Assembly (NCBI RefSeq): GCF_000174775.1
Contig: NZ_ACLR01000120.1
Location: 1 to 64,000, forward strand
DNA from: Porphyromonas uenonis 60-3
Lineage (GTDB): Bacteria; Bacteroidota; Bacteroidia; Bacteroidales; Porphyromonadaceae
DNA length: 64,000 bases
Direction of reading: 5' to 3'
The position numbers and the translations under genes were made by a program. Shown here piece after piece: positions 8,465 to 15,759 of this stretch (its first letter is position 1; every line of letters begins with the position of its first letter). Under the pieces are notes generated by a model, which saw nothing but the letters and a program-made list of their open reading frames with translations, searched no databases and was not told where the DNA came from.

Positions 8465-8947
8465 TTATCGCTTAGAGAGCTTTGCATTGACGAGATAGAT
8501 ACCCTTCTCACCAGCCATACGTAGCTGATCTATGATGCCGAGGACAGTGTTTTCCTCCTCAACCTGCTCATCGATATAGCGCTTAAAGAACGAGCTAGTA
8601 GCGTAGTCGCTAGCCTCTAGAGCCTCTTTATAGATATTGTGTATCAGCTCTGTAACATGGCACTCGTGCTTGTAAGCTGCCTCAAAGAGCTCTAGGGGAG
8701 TACCATGGTGCTGTGGCATTTCGGCTACACCTGTCAGCTGTGGGTGTCCAGAGCGTAGCTGTAGATAGTGAGCGATCTCAAGGGCATGCTCGATTTCCTC
8801 GTGATACTGCTGGAGGAACCAATGAGCAAAGCCATCATAACCCTCTTCTTCCATCTGGAAGGACATTGAGAGGTAAAGGTATGCTGCGTGAAACTCTGCG
8901 TTAATTTGTGCGTTGACCAAAGTGGCCATCTTGTCGTTGATCTTCAT
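8465..8947 (-). CDS. ftnA: Non-haem ferritin, 160 aa
   Basis: Ferritin forms a 24-subunit shell that oxidises and stores iron in the cytoplasm. The ferroxidase ligands are visible: the Glu of NAEFHAAYLYLSMS (about residue 17), the E-x2-H pair in QQYHEEIEHALEI (around 50-53), and later Glu residues in the third and fourth helices (HECHVTELI and DEQVEEENTV). Length fits FtnA and is shorter than typical haem bacterioferritin. It is monocistronic, with its own -7 element and terminator. No obvious Fur-type operator was identified. Confidence 0.95.
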   Translation of the reverse strand: MKINDKMATLVNAQINAEFHAAYLYLSMSFQMEEEGYDGFAHWFLQQYHEEIEHALEIAHYLQLRSGHPQLTGVAEMPQHHGTPLELFEAAYKHECHVTELIHNIYKEALEASDYATSSFFKRYIDEQVEEENTVLGIIDQLRMAGEKGIYLVNAKLSKR

Positions 8948-8998
8948 ACTGTTTTGATTTGAATTTTACTTTGCGGACGTCTTCTTCGTCCGATAGTG

Positions 8999-9006
8999 CA
9001 AATATA
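8999..9006 (-). promoter_or_regulatory. -7 element of the ferritin gene
   Basis: Reverse-strand TATATTTG lies about 52 bp upstream of the ferritin start. No TTG is seen at the expected -33 position. Confidence 0.5.
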
Positions 9007-9060
9007 ACAAATATTCTTCAGCTGGAGACTATGCGTGCGCGCACTTTCATCGTTCTTGAT

Positions 9061-9092
9061 TTTGGGAGAAGAGATAGTTTTTTGTATCTTTG
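9061..9092 (+). promoter_or_regulatory. Promoter upstream of tRNA-Arg
   Basis: TTTG at 9061-9064 and TATCTTTG at 9085-9092 are separated by 20 bp. Transcription would begin about 110 bp before the tRNA. Confidence 0.65.
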
Positions 9093-9211
9093 CCGAGCCG
9101 TAGCGGTAATGAGGGTTGTCAAGATCGTTTTTTTTGATCTTATGAACATGGCATCTAGCTTGCGATAGCCCGCTACGAAGATACACTCTGTGAGGAGTGT
9201 CGGGATACATA
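9093..9211 (+). other. Transcribed leader between promoter and tRNA-Arg
   Basis: This 119-bp stretch carries two small inverted repeats: AAGATC around a T-rich loop ending GATCTT (about 9120-9140), and ACACTC-N6-GAGTGT (about 9183-9200). The function is unknown. It may be a processed 5' leader or a small RNA. Confidence 0.25.
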
Positions 9212-9285
9212 GGTCGAGTAGCTCAGCTGGATAGAGCAACTGCCTTCTAAGCAGTAGGTCTTGGGTTCGAATCCCAACTCGATCA
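9212..9285 (+). tRNA. tRNA-Arg (anticodon TCT)
   Basis: The 74-nt cloverleaf has acceptor stem GGTCGAG paired with CTCGATC and discriminator A. The D-arm contains TAGCTCAGCTGGATAGAGC, the anticodon loop is CTTCTAA, and the T-arm contains GGGTTCGAATCCC. The bases after it (CAAAA) do not encode CCA. A tyrosine recombinase starts about 270 bp downstream, so the 3' half is a likely attachment site. Confidence 0.95.
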
Positions 9286-9369
9286 CAAAACTTACAATTT
9301 GCTTATAGAGTGGTGTTTACCGCTCTATTTTCGTTTGAAAAAGCGGTTTTTCCCATCGGTTTCCTGTCG

Positions 9370-9480
9370 CAATCTCAGCACAAAACCATGCCAAAACTCC
9401 GCAAAACTCCGCAAAACCCTACAATTTTCAGCAAATTCTCAGCACATTCACCAGCACAAAGTGCTAACTTTGCCACGGAG
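9370..9480 (+). promoter_or_regulatory. Integrase promoter region with short direct repeats
   Basis: Upstream of the recombinase lie tandem copies of AAAACTCCGC (about 9395-9418) and four scattered copies of CAGCA followed by A or C (about 9374-9458). A -7 element TAACTTTG is at 9465-9472. Such repeats would suit integrase arm-type sites or an excisionase operator, but this is inference. Confidence 0.4.
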
Positions 9481-9555
9481 CAAGAGACGAAAAAGAGAGC
9501 TAAAACGAACCTATCACACAAAGCTCCAAAGCGAATAGGACGACTAGGACAAATA

Positions 9556-10788
9556 ATGAGAGCAAGACTAAGACTAGACAGGAGACGAGCCAAAGCAGAC
9601 GGCACCTACCCTATCATTATGTACTACAACTTCAAGGGACGCAGCGTTGTTGAGCCTACGGGCTGGAGCGTCTTTTTGGAGCAATGGGACGATGAGATGC
9701 GAGAGGTCGTACACCACCCCGAGGCGCGTATGCTCAATGCTATGCTACACGAGCGCATCGTATCACTAGAGGAGGCTCTCATACGCTTGCAATACGAGGG
9801 GGCGCTAGATGATATTGATAGCGTCTCAGAGGTACGACAAGTAGTTGGTGAATACCTAGGACTGACAGTACGAAAGATAGCCAAGCGGGTACCCAGCGGG
9901 GGCTTTTGGGAGACCTTTAACGAGTTTGCCGAGAGTAGACCTGCAGAGAGCACAAGAGAGACCTACAGACATACGATGCGCAGGATACAAGCCTTTGACA
10001 AGCGATGCGAAGAGCTGGCGTGGGAGGATGTAGACGTTGCGTGGCTCAAGCGCTTTGAAGCCTTTCTCGCTAAGACTAGTCGCTCAGCTAACGGACGGGG
10101 TATACTGCTACGTAACATTCGTGCGGTCTTCAACTTCGCAATAGACGAGGAGCGTACGACACTCTACCCCTTTAGGCGGTTCAAGATACGGACAGAGCAG
10201 ACCCGCAAGCGTGCCCTAACCGTAGAGGAGCTACGGGAGATAGTCCAGCTAGACCTGCCCGAAGACCTCGCCTTGCATCGTGATGTCTTCCTCCTCTCCT
10301 TTTGTCTCATCGGTATCAATATGGTAGACTTGTCACGTCTCACGGAGGTTAAGCGGGGGCGCATTGAGTACAAGCGAGCCAAGACGGGGAGACTATACTC
10401 TATCAAAGTGGAGCCCGAAACTAAAAAGCTCTTAGCCCGTCTTAAGGGGCAAAAGCTCCTTGTCGGTGTCTTTGAGGGCTACAAAAACTACAAAGACTAC
10501 ATAGGTCACTGCAACGATGCTCTCAAAAAGCTCGGACGAGTGCATATAGGCAAGCAAGGTCGCAGGACATACAAGCCTATCTGCGACGAACTAACCACCT
10601 ATTGGGCGCGTCATACGTGGGCAACCTTAGCGTCACGGATAGACATACCCAAGGACACCATAAGACGAGCCCTCGGTCACGCAGACAACTCAGTCACCGA
10701 CATCTACATAGACTTTGACGATACCAAGATAGACGAAGCCAACCGTAAGGTCTTGGACTACGTCTTCGGAGGCATCAAGAAGTGGTGA
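9556..10788 (+). CDS. Tyrosine recombinase/integrase, Bacteroidota type, 410 aa
   Basis: This is a site-specific recombinase with an N-terminal arm-binding region, a SAM-like core-binding domain (about residues 110-200) and a C-terminal catalytic domain. Recognisable catalytic elements are RHTWATLA (Arg II and its His), LGHADNSVTDIY (the His box and nucleophile Tyr) and the conserved Lys region KTGRLYSIKVEPE. At the usual Arg I position it has GINMVDLSRL, with Asn where Arg is expected. A related pattern seems common in Bacteroidota integrases of this type. The frame is open from 9310, but the -7 element at 9465 and family length favour ATG 9556. Its position beside tRNA-Arg suggests integration there. 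Confidence 0.88.
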   Translation: MRARLRLDRRRAKADGTYPIIMYYNFKGRSVVEPTGWSVFLEQWDDEMREVVHHPEARMLNAMLHERIVSLEEALIRLQYEGALDDIDSVSEVRQVVGEYLGLTVRKIAKRVPSGGFWETFNEFAESRPAESTRETYRHTMRRIQAFDKRCEELAWEDVDVAWLKRFEAFLAKTSRSANGRGILLRNIRAVFNFAIDEERTTLYPFRRFKIRTEQTRKRALTVEELREIVQLDLPEDLALHRDVFLLSFCLIGINMVDLSRLTEVKRGRIEYKRAKTGRLYSIKVEPETKKLLARLKGQKLLVGVFEGYKNYKDYIGHCNDALKKLGRVHIGKQGRRTYKPICDELTTYWARHTWATLASRIDIPKDTIRRALGHADNSVTDIYIDFDDTKIDEANRKVLDYVFGGIKKW

Positions 10789-10795
10789 TACGACA

Positions 10796-10827
10796 AGCCC
10801 CCACGGGCTGGTCGGCTGGTGGGGGCT
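10796..10827. terminator. Hairpin between convergent integrase and lipoprotein genes
   Basis: AGCCCCCA (10796-10803) pairs with TGGGGGCT (10820-10827). No T-run follows on either strand, so it is a weak terminator candidate serving both convergent genes. Confidence 0.4.
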
Positions 10828-10848
10828 GTGCTGTTGTGTTGCTGGGGG

Positions 10849-11451
10849 CTATTGCAAGCCTTTCTCTTTGAGGGCTTTCCACCTTGCTGTTGTCGTCGGG
10901 ATAGCCGTGTACAACTCCTGAAATAGTCGGTAGACCTCGTTGTAGTTGCCCTCGTTGTAGGCTTTGGTGATGGCTGCCTCGGCATCCTCCATCCTCTTAT
11001 TGGGTATGTATGCTATTATGGGGTTCTCTGTCTCACCCTCTCTCATCGGAGCGAGTATGCGCAGGTCACGGACTTTGAGGAAGTAGTCGTTGAGCTCTAG
11101 GCGACCCTCCTTGTTGTCGAAGTCGTTCATAATCATTCCACCCCACATCATAATGCGCTCGTGCTCGTAGTCCTTCTGCACATCATCAATACCTAGCGGG
11201 CGGTCTGTTAGCCCCTGCCTTGGCTCTGTGAACATAAAACACCCCGCACGCTCCACGACCTCTCGTGGGGTGGGTACAGGGTCATCCGTGGTTGTTGTGT
11301 CGGTTGAGTTGGTGACTTTCATTGTGTTGTTTCTTACGTTAATGTAAAGTCTAGCTGAGGGGTCTAGACCTTTCTGTGTTGGCTCCTGCTTAGGATTGCA
11401 GGCGGTCAGTAGAATTGCTCCGAGTAGTAGGAGCGGTGCGAAGTGTCTCAT
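10849..11451 (-). CDS. Hypothetical lipoprotein, 200 aa
   Basis: The N-terminus (MRHFAPLLLLGAILLTACN) is a lipoprotein signal with the lipobox Cys at residue 18. The mature part has a T/D-rich linker (about 45-60) and a polar domain without motifs that I recognise. The last 60 residues look helical and possibly TPR-like (DAEAAITKAYNEGNYNEVY). A -7 element (TATATTTG, reverse strand, 11481-11488) lies just upstream. It converges on the integrase and may be cargo of the same element. The function is unknown. Confidence 0.65.
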   Translation of the reverse strand: MRHFAPLLLLGAILLTACNPKQEPTQKGLDPSARLYINVRNNTMKVTNSTDTTTTDDPVPTPREVVERAGCFMFTEPRQGLTDRPLGIDDVQKDYEHERIMMWGGMIMNDFDNKEGRLELNDYFLKVRDLRILAPMREGETENPIIAYIPNKRMEDAEAAITKAYNEGNYNEVYRLFQELYTAIPTTTARWKALKEKGLQ

Positions 11452-11480
11452 AGTTGTATCTGCTTTGTGTTACTGTAGTG

Positions 11481-11488
11481 CAAATATA
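11481..11488 (-). promoter_or_regulatory. -7 element of the hypothetical lipoprotein gene
   Basis: Reverse-strand TATATTTG lies 30 bp upstream of the start at 11451. The -33 is not recognisable. Confidence 0.5.
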
Positions 11489-11508
11489 GGCTTTTCCGCT
11501 GGAAGCTA

Positions 11509-11886
11509 CTACTCAGTCTTGAATGCGACATAGGATATTGCTTTGGTGTGTGGATTGTCGTTGTTGCTGAGGATACGGACTACGAAGTACTCAGATGTAA
11601 TATTGTACACTCGTGGCGTGAGCGACCAATTGATGTTGTTGCTTGACCAGCCCGACACCTGCACGATTGGTATGTAGTTGGTGTTGCCGATGCTGTGGTA
11701 GACCTTATAAGCGTTCATACCATAGTCGTACACCGCCTGCGCCTCGTTCTGTCCTCGTCTCTTAGCCCGCTTCCCAAAAGCTTTTATCTGCGAGCCATTC
11801 TCGGTGAAGCTCGCACCGCACAGCGTGCCCATGGAGCGGTCTTCACCGCTTTTTTTGTATCTACAAGGTAGCTGTAGACTTGTCAT
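11509..11886 (-). CDS. Hypothetical protein, 125 aa
   Basis: I do not recognise this protein. The N-terminal 40 residues are basic and cysteine-containing. The remainder is predicted mostly beta (YNITSEYFVVRILSNNDNP). There is no signal peptide. The true start may be an internal Met (MGTLCGASF, residue 19) rather than the first ATG. It lies upstream of the lipoprotein on the same strand with a 57 bp gap that contains that gene's own promoter. It could be a remnant of a longer gene. Confidence 0.4.
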   Translation of the reverse strand: MTSLQLPCRYKKSGEDRSMGTLCGASFTENGSQIKAFGKRAKRRGQNEAQAVYDYGMNAYKVYHSIGNTNYIPIVQVSGWSSNNINWSLTPRVYNITSEYFVVRILSNNDNPHTKAISYVAFKTE

Positions 11887-11944
11887 ATGACAGCTTGCTA
11901 CGTACTACTATCATCTCTCCAGTAGCTTCGTAGCACCAATTTAG

Positions 11945-11952
11945 TATCTTTG
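11945..11952 (+). promoter_or_regulatory. -7 element of the T9SS cargo gene
   Basis: TATCTTTG lies 70 bp upstream of ATG 12022. It overlaps the longer ORF start at 11950, which is one reason to prefer 12022. Confidence 0.6.
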
Positions 11953-12021
11953 TGCTCAGCGAGATACGTTTCCCTAGCAGGTGGTAGCTTGCACTTTTAT
12001 AAACCTATTCACAACACACGT

Positions 12022-13269
12022 ATGACAAAAAAGTTCATCTCGGCTATCTTACTAGCCCTCCCCCTACTCTACTGCCAGAGCCTCTCCGCACAGGATGCTA
12101 CGCAAAGTCTGAATCCGCTATCGCTCCTGAGTGAGTACAACCTACAGGATGTAGGACTCCTCGCTAAGCCCAACGAAGACGGCAAGGCGTGGGGTGCACT
12201 CTTTCAGTTTGGGCGCAACGTACCCTTTGACTACAAGGGTGATGCCCCTCGTGAGGAAACTCCCGTATCGGGCAATGACCCCAAGGTGTGGGGCAAGAGC
12301 TTCCTGATGAAGGCTGAGGGGCAGGCCAAGTATGACTGGCTCACGACAGGAGCCCTCGGAGATAAGTGGACGGACATCGTAGCGCTAGCGTCCGATGCAC
12401 CAGCTACTTATCGGGGTGATAATGGTGGCGATCCATGCCCTAAAGGTATGCACATACCGAGCTACACAGAGTGGGTGTCTGTTATGCCTAGCTCCTTTGC
12501 AGTTGCTGACTTCACGGGCAAGATAGGCTTCAAGCATACCACCGAGTCTATCACCATACAGGGGCAAACAAAAGAGTATGAAGCTGATTACTACAGCAAG
12601 ACCAAAAACGAAATCGTCGGCATCAAGTGTAGCGATGAGAGCGGAAAGTATCGCACCGCCTTCCGCTGGAGCTGGTCAGACTATGGTCTTCTCATTGAGG
12701 CGAAGTGGATCGGACAGAGATATGCAACCATGCAGGAGTTCGTGGCTGAGACAGACTTCTGGACGACAGACCAGGAGCGTATCGTAAGACGCTTCCTCCC
12801 AGCATCGGGCTACATATCAGGCTCTACTGGGCTAGCCTCTCAGCGATATGAAGACCTATACTACTGGTCAGCATCTGCCTCTCTAAAGAACGAAGGCTTC
12901 GCTCCGACAGTGTGGGGCTATCCATACGATGAGGAGTCTGGAGATGGTGGTGCAGCTACTTACGAGAATGTCATGGGACGCTATAGCGCAGCCTGCATAC
13001 GCTGTATGATGGGACAGCCTACCTCGACGGAGATTCAAACGCCCGCTCAGCAGGTAGCTCTCAGCGCTTCTTCTGATGCCAACGGAGTACTCGCTATCTC
13101 TGTAACACCCGACCTCGTCGGAGCTAGCTACAACCTTTATACCTCCGAGGGACTACTCGTCAACCGAGGCATCCTATCTGACACGCAGCAGTGGATCAAT
13201 ATAGCGCACCTACCTCATGGATACTACATCCTCACTGCAGGTCAACAGTCCGTCAGAGTAGTACGATAA
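12022..13269 (+). CDS. Secreted protein with fib_succ_major-like domain and type IX sorting domain, 415 aa
   Basis: A signal peptide (MTKKFISAILLALPLLYCQSL, cut here, cleavage near SAQ) leads to an extracellular domain. Its centre contains GGDPCPKGMHIPSYTEW, and near residue 330 it has ACIRCM. This DPCP-G-x-P-EW pattern is the Fibrobacter succinogenes paralogous (FISUMP) domain, often lipocalin- or carbohydrate-associated. The last 80 residues (LYTSEGLLVNRGILSDT, then GYYILTAG and QSVRVVR) match the type IX secretion C-terminal sorting domain, so the protein should be exported by PorV-dependent T9SS. porV and porQ are in this window. The ligand is unknown. Confidence 0.8.
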   Translation: MTKKFISAILLALPLLYCQSLSAQDATQSLNPLSLLSEYNLQDVGLLAKPNEDGKAWGALFQFGRNVPFDYKGDAPREETPVSGNDPKVWGKSFLMKAEGQAKYDWLTTGALGDKWTDIVALASDAPATYRGDNGGDPCPKGMHIPSYTEWVSVMPSSFAVADFTGKIGFKHTTESITIQGQTKEYEADYYSKTKNEIVGIKCSDESGKYRTAFRWSWSDYGLLIEAKWIGQRYATMQEFVAETDFWTTDQERIVRRFLPASGYISGSTGLASQRYEDLYYWSASASLKNEGFAPTVWGYPYDEESGDGGAATYENVMGRYSAACIRCMMGQPTSTEIQTPAQQVALSASSDANGVLAISVTPDLVGASYNLYTSEGLLVNRGILSDTQQWINIAHLPHGYYILTAGQQSVRVVR

Positions 13270-13369
13270 GGCACCTAAGAGCTAATACGTTAGTTACATG
13301 CGAGTTGCGAACATTTGACCTCATCAAGGTTGAGTCCCCACAGAGGAATCTGCAAATCGCTCACTGAAA

Positions 13370-13520
13370 AACAAATATTCTCCACGGAGGGGCGAAATAA
13401 AAGTTCGGAAGAATGAAATGAAACTTCGGAAGAAGCAAATCAAAGTTCCGAAGAATTTGTTTGTTCCTCCGTGGGGATTCTAAGATTTGCACGGAGGAAT
13501 TGTTCGATTTCCTCCATGGT
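13370..13520 (+). repeat. Family 2 palindrome block, copy A (21-bp period, 3 units)
   Basis: Three units start at 13401, 13422 and 13443, exactly 21 bp apart. Each is centred on TTCGGAA or TTCCGAA in the frame AA(G/C)TTC(G/C)GAAGAA. The block begins with ATATTCTCCACGGAGGGG and ends with GATTTCCTCCATGG. It lies in the 395-bp gap between the T9SS cargo gene and galE. The rest of that gap has a -7-like TAATTTTG at 13602-13609 and an imperfect hairpin at about 13606-13651 (TTGGG-AAGCC / GGCTT-CG-CCCAA). Confidence 0.85.
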
Positions 13521-13664
13521 AGCGTAGATGAGCTCATCTCGTACCATCTGCCAGCCCCGTTAGGATTGCACGAAAAATCGTCCTATGTCGTGGATTTGTC
13601 GTAATTTTGGGAAGCCGATGAAACTCAAAGTCTCGTTGGCTTCGCCCAAATAAATCGCTAGCTA

Positions 13665-14732
13665 ATGACAATGCACGAACATACCCCAAAGTCTATCCTC
13701 CTCACAGGGGGCTGTGGATACATAGCTTCCCACACGGCCGTCGTCCTGCAGGAGGCGGGCTACGGTGTCATCCTAGTAGACAACCTGTCTAACTCTCGTC
13801 GTGAGGTGGTTGATGCCATTGCGCAGATTACCTCGGTACGACCACAATTCTACGAGGTGGACTGCACCGATGCGGTGGCTATGGGTAAGATTTTCGAGCA
13901 TCACAAGGGCGAGATAGAGGGGGTGATTCACTTTGCCGCACATAAGGCAGTCGGAGAGTCGGTCGAGCAACCGCTACGCTACTACGACAACAATATCAAT
14001 TCGCTCATCACGCTCCTACGCTGTATGGAGCGGTATGGCGTGCAGCACCTTGTCTTCTCCTCTTCCTGCACGGTCTACGGTCAGCCAACGGCTGAGCATC
14101 TGCCGATCACCGAGTCGGCTCCTCGTCAAGATGCCACCTCGCCTTATGGCAATACGAAGCGCATCAACGAGGATATCATCACAGACTCTGTGCGGAGTGG
14201 CATGCCTCTGCAGGCGGTCATACTACGATACTTTAACCCTATCGGGGCGCATCCCTCGGCACTCATTGGTGAGGAGCCTGTGGGTACACCGCAAAACCTC
14301 ATTCCTTTCCTGACCCAGACGGTAGCAGGGCTGCGCAAGGAGCTCGTCGTCTTTGGCAATGATTATAACACGCTAGACGGCACCTGCATCCGTGACTACA
14401 TCGATGTGATGGACCTAGCACAGGCTCATCTAGCAGCGCTACGTCGTCTGCATCGCAGTGATGTAGGATCAACTCCAGCACACTATATATATAATGTAGG
14501 CATGGGTCGCGGGCTGAGTGTCTTGGAGCTGATACAAGCCTTCGAGCGAGCCACGGGACGCACCGTGCCTTATCGCATAGGCGACCGCAGAGCGGGCGAC
14601 ATAGAGCAGATATGGGCCGACACGAGCTACGGTGAGCAGGAGCTCCAGTGGCATGCGGAGATACCTATCGAGGAGAGTCTGCGACGTGCGTGGCACTGGC
14701 AGGAGGCTCTAGACAAGCGACATATCAATTGA
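13665..14732 (+). CDS. galE: UDP-glucose 4-epimerase, 355 aa
   Basis: GalE interconverts UDP-glucose and UDP-galactose (extended SDR family, NAD-dependent). The dinucleotide loop is GGCGYIASH near residue 15, with Ala replacing the usual Gly in GYIGSH. The catalytic SSSCTVYG (Ser/Thr) and the YGNTK Tyr-Lys pair are present near 130 and 162. The C-terminal YNVGMGRGLSVLELI is typical. ATG 13671 is an alternative start two codons later. The product supplies sugar nucleotides for surface glycans. The gene is alone, between a Family 2 block and gcvH. Confidence 0.93.
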   Translation: MTMHEHTPKSILLTGGCGYIASHTAVVLQEAGYGVILVDNLSNSRREVVDAIAQITSVRPQFYEVDCTDAVAMGKIFEHHKGEIEGVIHFAAHKAVGESVEQPLRYYDNNINSLITLLRCMERYGVQHLVFSSSCTVYGQPTAEHLPITESAPRQDATSPYGNTKRINEDIITDSVRSGMPLQAVILRYFNPIGAHPSALIGEEPVGTPQNLIPFLTQTVAGLRKELVVFGNDYNTLDGTCIRDYIDVMDLAQAHLAALRRLHRSDVGSTPAHYIYNVGMGRGLSVLELIQAFERATGRTVPYRIGDRRAGDIEQIWADTSYGEQELQWHAEIPIEESLRRAWHWQEALDKRHIN

Positions 14733-14766
14733 AAGACAATTATAACCATTTAACGAACAAATAACT

Positions 14767-15147
14767 ATGAACTTCCCAAACGAACTAAAGTACACAGCTG
14801 ACCACGAGTGGGTACGCATCAATGGCAACGAGGCTGTCATCGGTATCACCGACTTCGCTCAGAGCGAGCTTGGCGAGATCGTTTACGTAGACGTTGACAC
14901 TGAGGGTGAGAAGATTGAGCGCAACGAGGTCTTTGGCTCTATCGAGGCTGTCAAGACTGTTTCTGACCTGATGATGCCTATGACGGGCGAAGTCCTAGAG
15001 GTCAATGAGGAGCTAGAGGATGCTCCTGAGCTGGTCAACGAAGATCCATACGGCAAGGGCTGGATCATCAAAGTAGCTATCACAAATCCCGCAGAGGCTG
15101 ACGAGCTACTCGACGCTGCTAGCTATCAAGAGAAAATCGGTAAGTAA
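14767..15147 (+). CDS. gcvH: Glycine cleavage system H protein, 126 aa
   Basis: GcvH is the lipoyl carrier that shuttles the aminomethyl group between the P, T and L proteins in glycine decarboxylation. Lys63 in [11 protein letters not shown] is the lipoylation site. Length and the flanking VDVDTEG and GKGWIIK motifs are typical. It is followed by purE after 12 bp. The order gcvH-purE-ispG is, to my knowledge, frequent in Bacteroidales. The other glycine cleavage genes are not in the window. Confidence 0.96.
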   Translation: MNFPNELKYTADHEWVRINGNEAVIGITDFAQSELGEIVYVDVDTEGEKIERNEVFGSIEAVKTVSDLMMPMTGEVLEVNEELEDAPELVNEDPYGKGWIIKVAITNPAEADELLDAASYQEKIGK

Positions 15148-15159
15148 GAGCTAGAGCAG

Positions 15160-15669
15160 ATGCAACCTCTCGTTAGCGTCATCATGGGTAGCACGAGTGA
15201 TCTACCCATCATGCAGCGTGCCGCCAAGCAACTGGAGGCACTGGAGATACCCTTCGAGCTACTCGCACTCTCTGCCCATCGCACTCCCGATGAGGTAGCA
15301 CAGTTCGCACGAAGTGCCGAGGAGCGTGGCGTACGTGTCATCATAGCTGCTGCTGGTATGGCCGCACACCTATGCGGTGTCATCGCCTCGATGACTACAC
15401 TGCCTGTAATCGGAGTGCCTATTGATGCCTCTCTGGAGGGACTAGACGCTCTGCTAGCTATCGTACAGATGCCCCCAGGCATTCCCGTAGCAACGGTCGG
15501 AGTCAATGCGGCGCAAAACGCAGCGCTCCTAGCGGCTCAGATGCTGGCACTAGGCGATCCAGAGATAGCTCAAAGAGTGAGAGCTCAGAAGGCTTCGCTC
15601 AAGGAGAAGATCGTCAAGGCTAACAAAGAGCTAGCTCAGATCTCTGACTATAAGTACAAAACGAACTAA
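15160..15669 (+). CDS. purE: N5-carboxyaminoimidazole ribonucleotide mutase PurE, 169 aa
   Basis: PurE converts N5-CAIR to CAIR in purine synthesis. The class I signature [10 protein letters not shown] (residues 9-18) and SAHRTP (38-43) with the catalytic His are present, followed by [14 protein letters not shown] and the [16 protein letters not shown] helix. PurK is not nearby. It lies 12 bp after gcvH. Confidence 0.95.
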   Translation: MQPLVSVIMGSTSDLPIMQRAAKQLEALEIPFELLALSAHRTPDEVAQFARSAEERGVRVIIAAAGMAAHLCGVIASMTTLPVIGVPIDASLEGLDALLAIVQMPPGIPVATVGVNAAQNAALLAAQMLALGDPEIAQRVRAQKASLKEKIVKANKELAQISDYKYKTN

Positions 15670-15705
15670 CGATAAGACGACGTAGAGGTGGAGGGTGACA
15701 CAGCT

Positions 15706-15736
15706 TTTGTCCTCCCCCCCTACTCGTTTATCTTTG
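15706..15736 (+). promoter_or_regulatory. Promoter of ispG
   Basis: TTTG (15706-15709), a 19-bp spacer and TATCTTTG (15729-15736) form a near-consensus Bacteroidota promoter. It lies inside the longer ispG ORF, so it supports ATG 15760 as the start. Confidence 0.75.
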
Positions 15737-15759
15737 CTATACACACCTACTACCATAAT

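Noticed and set aside
11950-12021. Longer start for the T9SS cargo protein at 11950
   Set aside because: A -7 element overlaps this ORF start, and the signal peptide begins at 12022.
15688-15759. Longer ispG start at 15688
   Set aside because: The region contains a near-consensus promoter (15706-15736), so it is unlikely to be translated. Family length also supports 15760.
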